Shown: positions 1 through 9,101, counted from the stretch's first letter. The stretch is 64,000 nt of DNA from Tistrella mobilis (GCF_041468085.1 NZ_CP121014.1:62001-126000); one strand, 5' to 3'. The notes: a model not told the origin generated them from the letters alone. Numbers and translations are program-made.

Positions 1-1074
1 CGGATGTCGACCGTGGTCCAGGTCGGCAATCTGTGTCTGAACTATATGCTGATCGCCTCGGTCGCGGCGCTGGGCATCTGGCTGTGGACGGTGCAGGCGG
101 TCAGCGTGGGCGAGATTGCGGTGGCGGTGTCGTTCACGCTGCGCCTGATGGGCATGTCGCAGTGGATCATGTGGGAAATGGCCGGGCTGTTCGAGAATAT
201 CGGCACCGTCCAGGACGGCATGAATTCGATCTCGCTGCCCTACGAGGTTGCCGACCGGCCGGACGCCCGCGCGCTCGGCCCGGTGACGGGTGCGATCCGC
301 TTCGATCATGTCGGCTTCAACTATGGCGGCCGCCGGCCGGTGGTGCGCGATTTCGACCTGGTGGTGAAGCCGGGCGAGAAGATCGGGCTGATCGGCCGGT
401 CCGGTGCCGGTAAGTCGACGGTGGTGAACCTGCTGCTGCGCTTCTACGACGTCGAACAGGGCCGGATCACCATCGACGGCACCGATATCGCCGGCGTCAC
501 CCAGGATTCGCTGCGCGCCGCGATCGGCGTGGTGACGCAGGATACCTCGCTGCTGCATCGCTCGGTGCGCGACAACATCGTCTATGGCCGGCCCGATGCC
601 ACGGATGAGGAGATGATCCGCGCCGCCCGCCGGGCCGAGGCCGATGATTTCATCGCCACCCTGGCCGACAGCCATGGCCGCCGCGGTTATGACGCCCATG
701 TCGGCGAGCGCGGGGTAAAGCTTTCGGGCGGTCAGCGCCAGCGGGTCGCCATCGCCCGCGCCATGCTCAAGGATGCACCGATCCTGATCCTCGACGAGGC
801 GACGGCGGCGCTCGATTCCGAGGTCGAGGCCGCGATCCAGGCCAATCTGGACCGGCTGATGGAGGGCAAGACCGTCATCGCCATCGCCCATCGCCTGTCG
901 ACCATCGCCGCCATGGACCGGCTGGTGGTGATGGATCAGGGCCGCATCGTCGAACAGGGCACCCATGACCAGCTGATCGCCGCCGGCGGCCTCTATGCCC
1001 GGCTCTGGCGTCGCCAGTCGGGCGGGTTCATCCAGGCGGATGACGAGGCCGCGGAGGTGTTGCAGGGGGTGTGA
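1..1074 (+). CDS. ABC exporter, fused permease/ATPase (5' truncated by window edge)
   Basis: This is the C-terminal 357 residues of an ABCB/MsbA-type half-transporter; the reading frame is open through the first base of the window, so the start lies upstream. The first ~90 residues hold the last transmembrane helices of the permease domain. The nucleotide-binding domain follows, with Walker A GRSGAGKST, Q-loop region VVTQD, signature LSGGQRQRVAIARA, Walker B ILILDEATAALDSE and the H-loop AHRLST. The family exports lipids, drugs or peptides from the inner membrane using ATP. The substrate cannot be read from this fragment. The protein ends with a short acidic tail, and the next gene is 92 bp downstream. 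Confidence 0.93.
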   Translation, partial: RMSTVVQVGNLCLNYMLIASVAALGIWLWTVQAVSVGEIAVAVSFTLRLMGMSQWIMWEMAGLFENIGTVQDGMNSISLPYEVADRPDARALGPVTGAIRFDHVGFNYGGRRPVVRDFDLVVKPGEKIGLIGRSGAGKSTVVNLLLRFYDVEQGRITIDGTDIAGVTQDSLRAAIGVVTQDTSLLHRSVRDNIVYGRPDATDEEMIRAARRAEADDFIATLADSHGRRGYDAHVGERGVKLSGGQRQRVAIARAMLKDAPILILDEATAALDSEVEAAIQANLDRLMEGKTVIAIAHRLSTIAAMDRLVVMDQGRIVEQGTHDQLIAAGGLYARLWRRQSGGFIQADDEAAEVLQGV

Positions 1075-1122
1075 TACCCCCTGCCGGTTGAACGGCGGAT
1101 GCCTGCCGGGGAAGAACCGGTT

Positions 1123-1157
1123 ACCATGAGGTGATCTTCGGGTGATCACCTCATGGT
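1123..1157. promoter_or_regulatory. Perfect 14-bp inverted repeat abutting the RBS of the KAP NTPase gene
   Basis: The arm ACCATGAGGTGATC (1123-1136) is repeated as its exact reverse complement at 1144-1157, with the 7-nt loop TTCGGGT. No T-run follows, so this is not a classical terminator. The right arm ends directly against the Shine-Dalgarno GGAGG at 1158-1162 that serves the ATG at 1167. It could be an operator for a dimeric repressor or an RNA hairpin controlling translation of the NTPase. Which one applies is inference. Confidence 0.6.
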
Positions 1158-1166
1158 GGAGGCGGC

Positions 1167-4109
1167 ATGGACGACCCTGGCGAATCGGTGGCACCAGCCC
1201 CGTCCATGACCGTTGGGGCGCTTCTGAAGGCGCGCAGGTTCCGGTTGTCGAAGAACCTGAGAGCGCATCTGGACGGCATGGCACCGTCGCCGTTCGAAAC
1301 GCAACAGCCGGTCGCCGATATCGCCAGCTATCTGTCCAGCGCCGCCCGGCACGACAATGACTGGCTGGCGGCCATCGCCGGCGCGGGGAACAGGATCGTT
1401 GCCTGGCTGACGGGGGTCGCCGCGAGACCCGTCGCGATCTCCGATCTGTCACTTTCTGCCGGCCTGCTCGCGGCCCTCGAAGATGCCGTCGACATTCGCA
1501 GGAGGACGGGCGGAAAAGACGCCTATATCGGCGCCCGCCATCTGCTGATGGCGATTCTGACGGCGCCCGACAAGGATGTGCAGGCCGAACTCGGGCGGAT
1601 ACTGCAGCTGACCAGGGGGGCGGACGATCTCGCCGTCTGGGTGACACGCTGTGCCGAACGGGTTTTTGAGGCGAGGGAGCCGGGCGAGGACCTCCGGATA
1701 TGGATGGGGTTGTTGTCTGCCCGTGGCCATCCTGCAGCTGCAGAACGCCTGCAAGCCCTGGTGCGGGACGAGGCCCTCGGCAATGAGCTGCCTCCGGAGG
1801 CGTCAGAGCCTGAAATCTCCGAGACGGCCGATATGCTGCCGGACGCAGTGCCGGCTGGCGCCATCCCACGGGACGCCGTGCCCCGCCTCGCCAACGACGA
1901 CGGCTGGGGTCTCGCCGCCGAGCATCGCGTGGGAGACGACGCCGTCGCTGCGGCGCTCGCGCGGCTGGCAGCCTCAGAGAGTTTCACCCCGCCGCTGGCG
2001 GTCGGCGTCTTCGGGGCCTGGGGGTCGGGCAAGAGCCATTTCCTGCGCCAGGTCCATGATCGGGTGACGGAGCTGACCGCAGCGAAACCTGCCGGCTTTC
2101 ATCACCGGATCGCCCAGATCCGGTTCAATGCCTGGCATTATGTCGACACCGATCTCTGGGCCAGCCTCGCCGGCTGCATCTTCGAAGACCTGGCGGCGCA
2201 GGGGCGGGGCTCTGCGGAAGGCACGCAGCCGGATCTCCTCGGGCGGCTGGCCACTGCGCGCCGGCTGACCCTGGAGGCGGCCGGCGCACTGGTGGTGCAC
2301 CGTCAGGCCGTCGACGAGGCAGAGAGGGCGCGGATCGCGGCTGAAGAAGGGCTTCGCGCGGAACGGCAGCAGCTGCGTCAGGCGCTCCGGCCGCAGATCA
2401 TCGCCGCCGCCGAAGGCATCCGCAGGGCGGCCTCGGGCAAGGAGGTCGGCGCTGCGGTCGAGAGCGCTTTCGGCGAGCCGCTTGAGACCATCGTCGATCG
2501 CTGGCAGGAACCGCGTCAGGCATTTCAGGAGCTGAAGGAAACCCTGCCGCCGATGGCGGGCCTGCTGCGCCAGCTGGCCCGGCCGGACCAGTGGCTGGTG
2601 CTGGGGGGCGCGCTCGCGATCGCCTTCCTGCTGCCGATCGTGCTGGGCGCCGCCGCAGACTGGCTGCGGCCGCTGCATGACGGGCTGCTGGTGGCGGTGG
2701 TGGGGGTGACGACGGTCGCGGCCCGGGCCTCCCGCGCCATGCGGCAGGTGCTGACCGCGCGTGACGCGCTCACCAGAGCGGCCGAGCGCTTCCGTGCCGG
2801 ATGGGAGGTCTCGCTTCCGCCGACGGCCGGGGATGCGGCTGCGGAAGCCGCGCGGCGCCGGGTCGCCGAGGCAGAAACCCGGGTGGCGCAGGCCACGGAA
2901 GACCTGCACCTGGCACTGCGCCAGCAGGCCGAGGCGGCGCGTGCCTTCCATGACCAGACGGCGGCCGCGCGGCTCAGGGCCTTTCTCCACGACAAGGCGG
3001 CGGCCGATGGGGTCTATCGCAGCCGCCAGGGCCTGATCGGCACCATCCGCCGCGACTTCGCCGACCTCTCGGCCCTGATGAACGTGCAGGCAAGCGCTGA
3101 AGAGCTGCGGCGCTTCGCGGAAGAAAAACAGGCCTATGAGGCCCGGCTCCGGGCCTTCCTCGACGGGCCGGGGCAACGTCTCACCGAGGATGAGAAGGCC
3201 AGTCTGCAACCGGATCTCGGCCGCTCCCCCGATCCGGCCTTCACCCGCATCATCCTCTATATCGACGACCTGGACCGCTGCCCGCCCGAAAAGGTGGTCG
3301 ACGTGCTCCAGGCGGTGCATCTGCTGCTCGCCTTCTCGCTCTTCGTGGTGATCGTGGCGGTGGATCAGCGCTGGCTGAAGGGCGCCCTGGTCAAGGTCTA
3401 TCCCGATCTGCTGGACCGCGAGGGGCAGGCGGCGGCGATCGACTATCTGGAGAAGATCTTCCAGCTGCCGGTCTGGCCGGTGCAGGTGAGGGGGGACGCG
3501 GCCTCGGACTTCGTGCGCCGCAGGCTTGCGGCGGATCTGGAACGGCCGGCGTCGGTGCCGATGGCGGCCATTCCGCCCGCACCGCCCGCACCATCCGTCA
3601 ATGACGGGCTCCGTTCCGATCCGGATGCTCACGATGACGACGATGGGTCGGCTCCGGTCGATGACCTTCCGGAGGATGACATTTCCCTGGCGCCGCTGAC
3701 CCTCACCCGGGCTGAAATCGACTGGCTGGCCGAGATCGCGCCGCTGGCGGCAAGCTCGCCCCGCCGGCTGTTGCGGCTGGTGAACAGCTACCGGCTGGTG
3801 CGGGCCAGTCTGGATGCCGCAGATGCCGGCAGGGTGGCGGCGGGCGGCTATCGGCCGCTCGCTGCCGCTCTGGCGCTGGCGGCGGCTGATCCGGTCGGTT
3901 TTACGGCTGTGCCGGTCCTGGTGCGGCAGGCGCCTGATGGTCAGGCCCTGCTGGAGGCCGTCGGGGCCCGGGCCCCGGACCTCGTCTTTCCGCTCAAAAC
4001 CATGCTGGAGCGGCACCCGGATGTCTGGTCCGGTCTGGCTGTCTGGATGACCGCTGCGCAACGTTTCAGCTTCGGAGGCTTTACCGGCGAACGCGCTTCG
4101 GACGCCTGA
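1167..4109 (+). CDS. KAP-family P-loop NTPase with Clp-N-like N-terminus and membrane insert
   Basis: This 980-residue protein has the hallmarks of KAP (Kidins220/PifA) STAND-like NTPases. Walker A is GAWGSGKS (residues 283-290, Lys289). Walker B is IILYIDDLDRCPPEKV near 695-710, with the family's DDLDRC signature. Two hydrophobic segments (about 475-499 and 506-525) lie between the Walker motifs, as in membrane-anchored KAP proteins, flanked by Ala/Glu/Arg-rich coiled-coil stretches (about 370-420 and 545-600). Upstream, around residues 95-175, YIGARHLLMAIL resembles the Clp N-domain repeat. PifA, a KAP protein, mediates phage exclusion, so a defence role is possible but unproven. The start is supported by GGAGG four bases upstream. 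The gene stands alone on its strand. Confidence 0.85.
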   Translation: MDDPGESVAPAPSMTVGALLKARRFRLSKNLRAHLDGMAPSPFETQQPVADIASYLSSAARHDNDWLAAIAGAGNRIVAWLTGVAARPVAISDLSLSAGLLAALEDAVDIRRRTGGKDAYIGARHLLMAILTAPDKDVQAELGRILQLTRGADDLAVWVTRCAERVFEAREPGEDLRIWMGLLSARGHPAAAERLQALVRDEALGNELPPEASEPEISETADMLPDAVPAGAIPRDAVPRLANDDGWGLAAEHRVGDDAVAAALARLAASESFTPPLAVGVFGAWGSGKSHFLRQVHDRVTELTAAKPAGFHHRIAQIRFNAWHYVDTDLWASLAGCIFEDLAAQGRGSAEGTQPDLLGRLATARRLTLEAAGALVVHRQAVDEAERARIAAEEGLRAERQQLRQALRPQIIAAAEGIRRAASGKEVGAAVESAFGEPLETIVDRWQEPRQAFQELKETLPPMAGLLRQLARPDQWLVLGGALAIAFLLPIVLGAAADWLRPLHDGLLVAVVGVTTVAARASRAMRQVLTARDALTRAAERFRAGWEVSLPPTAGDAAAEAARRRVAEAETRVAQATEDLHLALRQQAEAARAFHDQTAAARLRAFLHDKAAADGVYRSRQGLIGTIRRDFADLSALMNVQASAEELRRFAEEKQAYEARLRAFLDGPGQRLTEDEKASLQPDLGRSPDPAFTRIILYIDDLDRCPPEKVVDVLQAVHLLLAFSLFVVIVAVDQRWLKGALVKVYPDLLDREGQAAAIDYLEKIFQLPVWPVQVRGDAASDFVRRRLAADLERPASVPMAAIPPAPPAPSVNDGLRSDPDAHDDDDGSAPVDDLPEDDISLAPLTLTRAEIDWLAEIAPLAASSPRRLLRLVNSYRLVRASLDAADAGRVAAGGYRPLAAALALAAADPVGFTAVPVLVRQAPDGQALLEAVGARAPDLVFPLKTMLERHPDVWSGLAVWMTAAQRFSFGGFTGERASDA

Positions 4110-4272
4110 ACCGCGGCAGCCACTCCCTCAACCTCTGCGTCATGCGTGCGAATGCTGTCCTGCCCGGCTGGTAGCATGACTTTTCGTCATGCAATGCCCA
4201 ATATTCATGCGTTGTGATGCCGGCTGGATGATCCCATACTCGACCTACAAATAAAAATGAAGGTCAGGAGAC

Positions 4273-5124
4273 ATGCGGGATATGATGAATCGCAGGCGGT
4301 TCAACACCTTCCTCGGCGCGGGCATGGTCTCGGCTGCGGCAGGGCTGTCGATCGGGATGGGGCGGGCCTTTGCGGCCGATGGTTCCTTCCAGCGGGTGAA
4401 GAATTCGGGGGTTCTGCGCATCGGCGGTGTGCCGGATGGTGCCCCCTATTACAAGAAGAGTCTGACCGACGGCAGCTGGCAGGGCTTCTATATCGATATC
4501 TGCAAGAAGCTGGCCGACGATCTCCGTCTTGAACTGTCGGTGCTGGAGACGACCTGGGGCAATTCGGTGCTGGATCTTCAGGCCGACAAGGTCGATGTCT
4601 TCTTCGGCCTGAACCCGACGCCCGAGCGGCAGAAGGTCATCGACTTCTCGGTGCCGGTGTTCAACAACGCCTTTTCGCTGGTCGCGAAAGACGGGCTGGA
4701 GGCGACCAGCTGGGAGGATGTGAACAAGCCGGAGATCCGGATCGCGGTCGATGCCGGCTCGTCGCATGATGCAGCGGTGACGCGCCATGCGCCCAATGCA
4801 ACGGTTGTGCGCCTGAAGAACCAGAGCGACGCCACCGCCGCCCTGCAATCGGGTCGCGCGGATGCGCAATGCCTGGTGCTGGTGCTGGGCCTGTCGCTTC
4901 GGGCCAAGAACCCGAAGATCGGCAAGCTGATCATTCCGACGCCCGCCGACTACACCACCTCCAATGCCGGTTTCCGGCGCGAGGACGACCAATCCTGGCG
5001 GCAGTTCGTCGACGGCTGGATCAAGGCCAACCGTGCGAGCGGCTTCATCAAGGACGCGATCATCCGCAACATGCAGCTGGTGGGCGTGAAACAGTCCGAC
5101 TTCCCGCCCGGTTTCGACGTCTGA
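4273..5124 (+). CDS. Polar amino-acid ABC transporter, periplasmic binding protein
   Basis: A 283-residue SBP_bac_3-type protein. The N-terminus (NRRRFNTFLGAG, then a hydrophobic stretch ending GRAFA) looks like a twin-arginine signal. The mature part starts with the usual sequence for this family, SGVLRIGGVPDGAPYY, followed by GFYIDICKKLADDL and VFFGLNPTPERQKVIDFS, the regions that line an amino-acid site. It would deliver ligand to the permease and ATPase encoded at 5197-6641. ATG codons at 4282 and 4285 are alternative starts, and AGGAG at 4266-4270 is spaced better for these. Ligand unknown; the downstream amine oxidoreductase suggests an amino acid or derivative. Confidence 0.9.
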   Translation: MRDMMNRRRFNTFLGAGMVSAAAGLSIGMGRAFAADGSFQRVKNSGVLRIGGVPDGAPYYKKSLTDGSWQGFYIDICKKLADDLRLELSVLETTWGNSVLDLQADKVDVFFGLNPTPERQKVIDFSVPVFNNAFSLVAKDGLEATSWEDVNKPEIRIAVDAGSSHDAAVTRHAPNATVVRLKNQSDATAALQSGRADAQCLVLVLGLSLRAKNPKIGKLIIPTPADYTTSNAGFRREDDQSWRQFVDGWIKANRASGFIKDAIIRNMQLVGVKQSDFPPGFDV

Positions 5125-5130
5125 TCTCCC

Positions 5131-5170
5131 CGGATCCGCGGCGGGGCCGGCTGTCGCCGCCGCGGATCCG
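5131..5170. repeat. Intergenic 14-bp perfect stem-loop between binding protein and permease genes
   Basis: CGGATCCGCGGCGG at 5131-5144 is repeated as its exact inverse at 5157-5170 with a 12-nt loop. There is no T-run. Stem-loops in this position commonly stabilise the upstream binding-protein mRNA or attenuate read-through, giving excess binding protein over permease. That role is inferred from position only. Confidence 0.6.
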
Positions 5171-5196
5171 CTGCCACCCTGGACCGGGAGATCCGG

Positions 5197-5859
5197 ATGT
5201 ACGAGTGGGATTTCGGCCTGTTGTGGGGCTATCGCTGGCTCTTCCTCGACGGGCTGTGGGTGACGGTCTCGTTCACCGTCGCCATCGTGGCCGGTGGCCT
5301 TGGGGTCGGGCTGGTCGGTGCGCTGGGGCTGCTCTGCCGTTTCGCGCCGCTGCGCCTGGCCAGCCTCGCCTTCATCGAGGTTTTCCGCTGCACGCCGATC
5401 CTGGTGCAGCTGATCTGGTGCTATTACGCCCTGCCGATCCTGGCGGGTATCGAACTCAGTGCCACCAGCGCGGCGCTGATCGCGCTGTCCTGCTATGGCG
5501 GTGCCTTCTATGCCGAGATCATCCGCGGCGGCATCGTCTCGATCGATCCCGGCCAAAGCGAGGCGGGGGCGGCGCTGGGCATGACGCCGGCGCAGACCAT
5601 GCGGCGGATCATCCTGCCCCAGGCGCTTCGGCGCATGATCCCGGCGCTGATGAACCAGTCGATCCTGCAGTTCAAGAACACCTCGCTGGTCTCGGTGCTG
5701 GCGGTGCCCGATCTGGTCTATCAGGGCCAGATGGCCGCCCATGACAGCTTCCGGCCGCTTGAGACCTATACCGCGATCGCGGTCGCCTATTTCGTCATCC
5801 TGTTCCCGCTGACGCTGTTCGTCCGCCATCGGGAGCGCAGGCTGGGGGGCCGGTCATGA
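5197..5859 (+). CDS. Polar amino-acid ABC transporter permease
   Basis: A 220-residue HisM/GlnP-type inner-membrane permease with about five transmembrane helices. The cytoplasmic coupling loop carries the EAA motif, here EAGAALGMTPAQTMRRIILPQALRR split across residues ~125-150, which contacts the ATPase. FRCTPILVQLIWCYYALP in the first third is also typical of the family. Only one permease is present, so the transporter probably works as a homodimer or with an unlinked partner. Its stop codon overlaps the start of the ATPase gene (ATGA), indicating translational coupling. Confidence 0.92.
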   Translation: MYEWDFGLLWGYRWLFLDGLWVTVSFTVAIVAGGLGVGLVGALGLLCRFAPLRLASLAFIEVFRCTPILVQLIWCYYALPILAGIELSATSAALIALSCYGGAFYAEIIRGGIVSIDPGQSEAGAALGMTPAQTMRRIILPQALRRMIPALMNQSILQFKNTSLVSVLAVPDLVYQGQMAAHDSFRPLETYTAIAVAYFVILFPLTLFVRHRERRLGGRS

Positions 5860-6641
5860 CCGCCGCCGAAACCAGGCCGCAAGAGACCAAGATCGAGATC
5901 GCCGGCCTGCAGAAATCCTTCGGATCGCTCGCCGTGCTGCGCGATATCGGCTTCACGGTCCCCGCCGGCGGCGTGGTCTCGCTGATCGGGCCGTCGGGCT
6001 CGGGCAAGTCCACCCTGCTTCGCTGCATGAACCTGCTGGTGACGCCCGATCGCGGCAGCATCCGCGTCGGCGATGCCCGTTTCGTGTTTGGCAGCGGTGC
6101 GCCGCTGCCGTCGCAACGCGAGCTGGCGGGCTTCCGGGCACGCACCGGCATGGTGTTCCAGAACTTCAACCTCTTCCCGCATATGACCGTGCTCCAGAAC
6201 GTGATGGAGGCCCCGGTCCAGGTGCGGCGCCGGTCCAAGGCCGAGGCGCGGGAGATGGCGCTGGCCCAGCTTGAAAAAGTGGGCCTGGCCGACCGGGCCG
6301 GGCAGATGCCCGACACGCTGTCGGGCGGCCAGAAGCAGCGGGTGGCGATCGCCCGGGCGCTCGCCATGGAGCCCGAGGTGATGCTCTTCGACGAGGCGAC
6401 CTCGGCACTCGATCCCGAACTGGTGGGCGAGGTGCTGGCGACGATCCTGAAACTTGCCGCCGACGGCATGACCATGGTGATCGTGACGCACGAGATCGCC
6501 TTCGCGCGCGAGGTCTCCGACCGGGTGGTGTTCATGCGCGACGGGGTGGTGGTCGAAGACGGCCCCGCCGCTCAGGTGATCGGCGCCCCCCGCCAGGAGG
6601 CGACCCGTCAGTTCCTCAGCCATTTCCACAAAGCCATCTAG
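5856..6641 (+). CDS. Polar amino-acid ABC transporter ATP-binding protein
   Basis: A 261-residue GlnQ/HisP-type ATPase. Visible motifs are Walker A GPSGSGKST, Q-loop VFQNFNLFPHMTVLQNV, signature LSGGQKQRVAIARALA, Walker B VMLFDEATSALDPE and switch His in VTHEIAFAREV. It powers import through the permease encoded immediately upstream, with which it overlaps by 4 bp. The next gene begins 9 bp later, so the transporter and catabolic enzymes form one operon. Length and motifs are normal for the family. Confidence 0.94.
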   Translation: MTAAETRPQETKIEIAGLQKSFGSLAVLRDIGFTVPAGGVVSLIGPSGSGKSTLLRCMNLLVTPDRGSIRVGDARFVFGSGAPLPSQRELAGFRARTGMVFQNFNLFPHMTVLQNVMEAPVQVRRRSKAEAREMALAQLEKVGLADRAGQMPDTLSGGQKQRVAIARALAMEPEVMLFDEATSALDPELVGEVLATILKLAADGMTMVIVTHEIAFAREVSDRVVFMRDGVVVEDGPAAQVIGAPRQEATRQFLSHFHKAI

Positions 6642-6650
6642 GACCAAGCC

Positions 6651-7772
6651 ATGGAGCGCATAGAAAGACTGCGCGTCTTCCTGATCGAAAGCCCGATCGC
6701 GATGGCCCGCCTGCAGGGCGTCGGCAACGTCAAGGGCACGGTCAAGCGCGTCCTGGTCGAGGCGACCTCCACCTCGGGCCTTATCGGCTGGGGCGAGGCC
6801 GCCCCCTGGGAGGTGTTCACCGGTACGGCCGAAGGGGCCTTCGCCGCGATCGACGTTTATCTGCGGCCGCTGGTGATCGGCGCGCCGGTCAACCGCATCC
6901 GCGAGCTGACCCGGGCGATGGACAAGGCGCTGGTCGGCCATGGCGAGGCCAAGCTCGCGATCGAGACGGCGCTGTTCGACATTCTGGGCAAGCGGTCGGG
7001 GCTTTCGGTCGCCGACCTGCTCGGCGGCCGGGTGCGGGACGAGATCCCGCTCTCCTTCTCGATCGCCGATCCCGATTTCGCTGCCGATTTCGCCCGCATG
7101 CAGGCCATGGTTCCGGCCGGCAACCGGATCTTCAAGGTCAAGACCGGGGTCAAGCCCCATGCCGAAGACATGGCGCATCTGGAGGCGATCCGCGACGCCT
7201 TCGGAGAGACGGTCGACCTTCGGCTCGACTACAATCAGGCGCTCGATCCTTTCGGGGCCATCACCATCCTGCGCGATGTCGACCGGTTCCGGCCCACCTT
7301 CATCGAGCAGCCGGTGCCGCGCGACTGCCTGGCGGCGATGGCATCCTTCGCCGCGGCCCTGGATACGCCGATCCTGGCCGATGAAAGCTGTTTCGATGCC
7401 CGCGATCTGCTGGAGATCGCCCGGCTGGGTGCGGCCGATGCCGTCTCGGTCAAGCTGATGAAGGCCGGCGGCATCCTGAAGGCGCAGGCGCTGATGGCGG
7501 TTGCCGACGCGCTGCATCTGCCGGGCTATGGCGGCACGCTCTGGGAGGGCGGCATCGCCCTTGCGGCCGGCACCCAGTTCATCGCCGCGACGCCGGGCAT
7601 GTCGCTCGGCTGCGAATTCTATATGCCCCATCACGTGCTGACCGAGGATGTGCTGCTGGAGCGGGTTCCCAACCGCGATGGCAGGGTGATCGTCCCCACC
7701 GGCCCCGGCCTCGGCATCGAGGTGACGGAACAGTCGGTGCGCGGCAATGCCCGCATCCTCGCCGAAGCCTGA
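6651..7772 (+). CDS. Enolase-superfamily enzyme of the muconate cycloisomerase subgroup
   Basis: A 373-residue mandelate racemase/muconate lactonising enzyme homologue. The residues for proton abstraction and metal binding are all present: the KVK pair (Lys162, Lys164), metal ligands Asp193 (LDYNQ), Glu219 (IEQP) and Asp244 (ADES), and the opposite-face Lys268 (SVKLMKAGG). This layout fits racemisation, epimerisation, dehydration or cycloisomerisation of a carboxylate. In an operon with an amino-acid importer and an amine oxidoreductase, an amino-acid epimerase or hydroxyproline-type dehydratase is more likely than aromatic muconate chemistry. The exact reaction cannot be assigned from sequence alone. 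Confidence 0.85.
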   Translation: MERIERLRVFLIESPIAMARLQGVGNVKGTVKRVLVEATSTSGLIGWGEAAPWEVFTGTAEGAFAAIDVYLRPLVIGAPVNRIRELTRAMDKALVGHGEAKLAIETALFDILGKRSGLSVADLLGGRVRDEIPLSFSIADPDFAADFARMQAMVPAGNRIFKVKTGVKPHAEDMAHLEAIRDAFGETVDLRLDYNQALDPFGAITILRDVDRFRPTFIEQPVPRDCLAAMASFAAALDTPILADESCFDARDLLEIARLGAADAVSVKLMKAGGILKAQALMAVADALHLPGYGGTLWEGGIALAAGTQFIAATPGMSLGCEFYMPHHVLTEDVLLERVPNRDGRVIVPTGPGLGIEVTEQSVRGNARILAEA

Positions 7773-7829
7773 CATGCCGCCGCTGCGGGCCTGACGACGG
7801 CTCCGCGGCGGCGCCCCCAGGAAGCAGAG

Positions 7830-9101
7830 ATGTCCAAGACGAACGAGACGCAGGCCGTCGTCATCGGCGCCGGCATCGTCGGCGTGTGCGCGGCGCTGGC
7901 CCTTCGCCAGGCCGGCCTGGCCGTCACCCTGGTCGACCCGGACGAGCCCGGCGGCGAACAGGCGGCGAGCTATGGCAATGGCGCCTTCATCACCCCGGCC
8001 TCGATCATCCCCATGTCGGTGCCGGGCCTCTGGCGCAAGGTGCCGGGCTATCTGCTGGATCGCGACGGGCCGCTGACGATCCGCTGGCGGCATCTGCCGC
8101 GGCTCACCCCCTGGCTGCTGCGGTTTCTGGCCGCCGGCATGACCACGGCCCGGGTGGAGCGCACCGCCGCCATCCTGTCCGGCCTGCTGCACGACGCGCC
8201 GGACCGCCATGCCGCCCTGGCCGAGGCGGCAGGCGTGCCCGGGCTGATCGAGCGGCGCGGCGTGCTCTATGTCTATCCCGATCGCGCCGGCTTCGCGGTC
8301 GAGGCCCTGTCCTGGCGCCTGCGGCGTGCGGCCGGGGTGGTGTGGCGCGAGCTGGATGCCGCCGCCCTGCGTGCCTTCGAGCCGGCGCTGTCGCCGGCCT
8401 ATGGTTTCGGCGTGCATGTGCCGGCGGCGGCGAACTGCGCGGATCCCGGCGCCTATGTCGCGGCGCTGGCGGCGCATGCTGCGCGCCTGGGCGTGCGCCG
8501 GGTGACGGCGCAGGCCACCGGTTTCGCCTTCGAGGGCGACCGCCTGCGGGCAGTCGAGACCGATCATGGGCCGATCGCCTGCAACCGGGCGGTGGTGGCG
8601 GCGGGCATGGCCTCGGCCCGCCTGGCCGCCGCGGCGGGTGATCGCATCCCGCTGGAGGCCGAGCGCGGCTATCACGTCCAGCTGACCGGCGGTGCCCTGG
8701 GCGGGCCGCATCTGCCGGTGATGCCGAGCGACGGCAAGATGGCCAATACGGTGACCCGCGAAGGGCTGCGTGCGGCGGGGCAGGTGGAGCTGGCGGGGCC
8801 CGGGGCGCCGCCCGACTGGCGCCGGGCCGAGATCCTGCTGCGCCACCTCTACGCCACCTGGCCGGGGCTTGCCCGCGATCTGCCGGTGCGCCGCTGGATG
8901 GGCAACCGGCCCTCCACCCCCGACGGGCTGCCGGTGATTTCGGCCGCCCGTCGCAGCCCCGATGTCTTCTACGCCTTCGGCCATGGCCATGTCGGCCTGG
9001 CGGCCGGCCCCAAAAGCGCGGCGCTGGTCGCCGCCCTGGTCACGGGATCCACGCCCCCCCTGCCGCCCGAGCCGTTCGCTGCGGCGCGCTTCCGGTGGTG
9101 A
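7830..9101 (+). CDS. FAD-dependent amine oxidoreductase (D-amino-acid dehydrogenase type)
   Basis: A 423-residue DAO-family flavoprotein. The N-terminal Rossmann motif VIGAGIVGVCAALALRQAG binds FAD, followed by the acidic-ended strand VTLVDPD. The C-terminal half has the family's substrate-domain signatures ERGYH near residue 275 and GHGHVGLAAGPKSA near the end. Such enzymes oxidise D-amino acids or secondary amines to imino acids and pass electrons to the respiratory chain. It lies 57 bp after the enolase-superfamily gene, so it may act on that enzyme's product. It is a paralogue in type of the gene at 37993. Confidence 0.88.
   Translation: MSKTNETQAVVIGAGIVGVCAALALRQAGLAVTLVDPDEPGGEQAASYGNGAFITPASIIPMSVPGLWRKVPGYLLDRDGPLTIRWRHLPRLTPWLLRFLAAGMTTARVERTAAILSGLLHDAPDRHAALAEAAGVPGLIERRGVLYVYPDRAGFAVEALSWRLRRAAGVVWRELDAAALRAFEPALSPAYGFGVHVPAAANCADPGAYVAALAAHAARLGVRRVTAQATGFAFEGDRLRAVETDHGPIACNRAVVAAGMASARLAAAAGDRIPLEAERGYHVQLTGGALGGPHLPVMPSDGKMANTVTREGLRAAGQVELAGPGAPPDWRRAEILLRHLYATWPGLARDLPVRRWMGNRPSTPDGLPVISAARRSPDVFYAFGHGHVGLAAGPKSAALVAALVTGSTPPLPPEPFAAARFRW

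Noticed and set aside
1974-4061. Minus-strand open frame of 695 codons opposite the KAP gene
   Set aside because: Antisense shadow; Arg/His/Gln-rich with no fold pattern, and KAP motifs are clear on the plus strand.
7776-7815. GC-rich imperfect stem between the enolase-superfamily and FAD genes
   Set aside because: Only about 8 bp pair (GCCGCCGC with GCGGCGGC), without T-run; such pairing is common by chance at this GC content.
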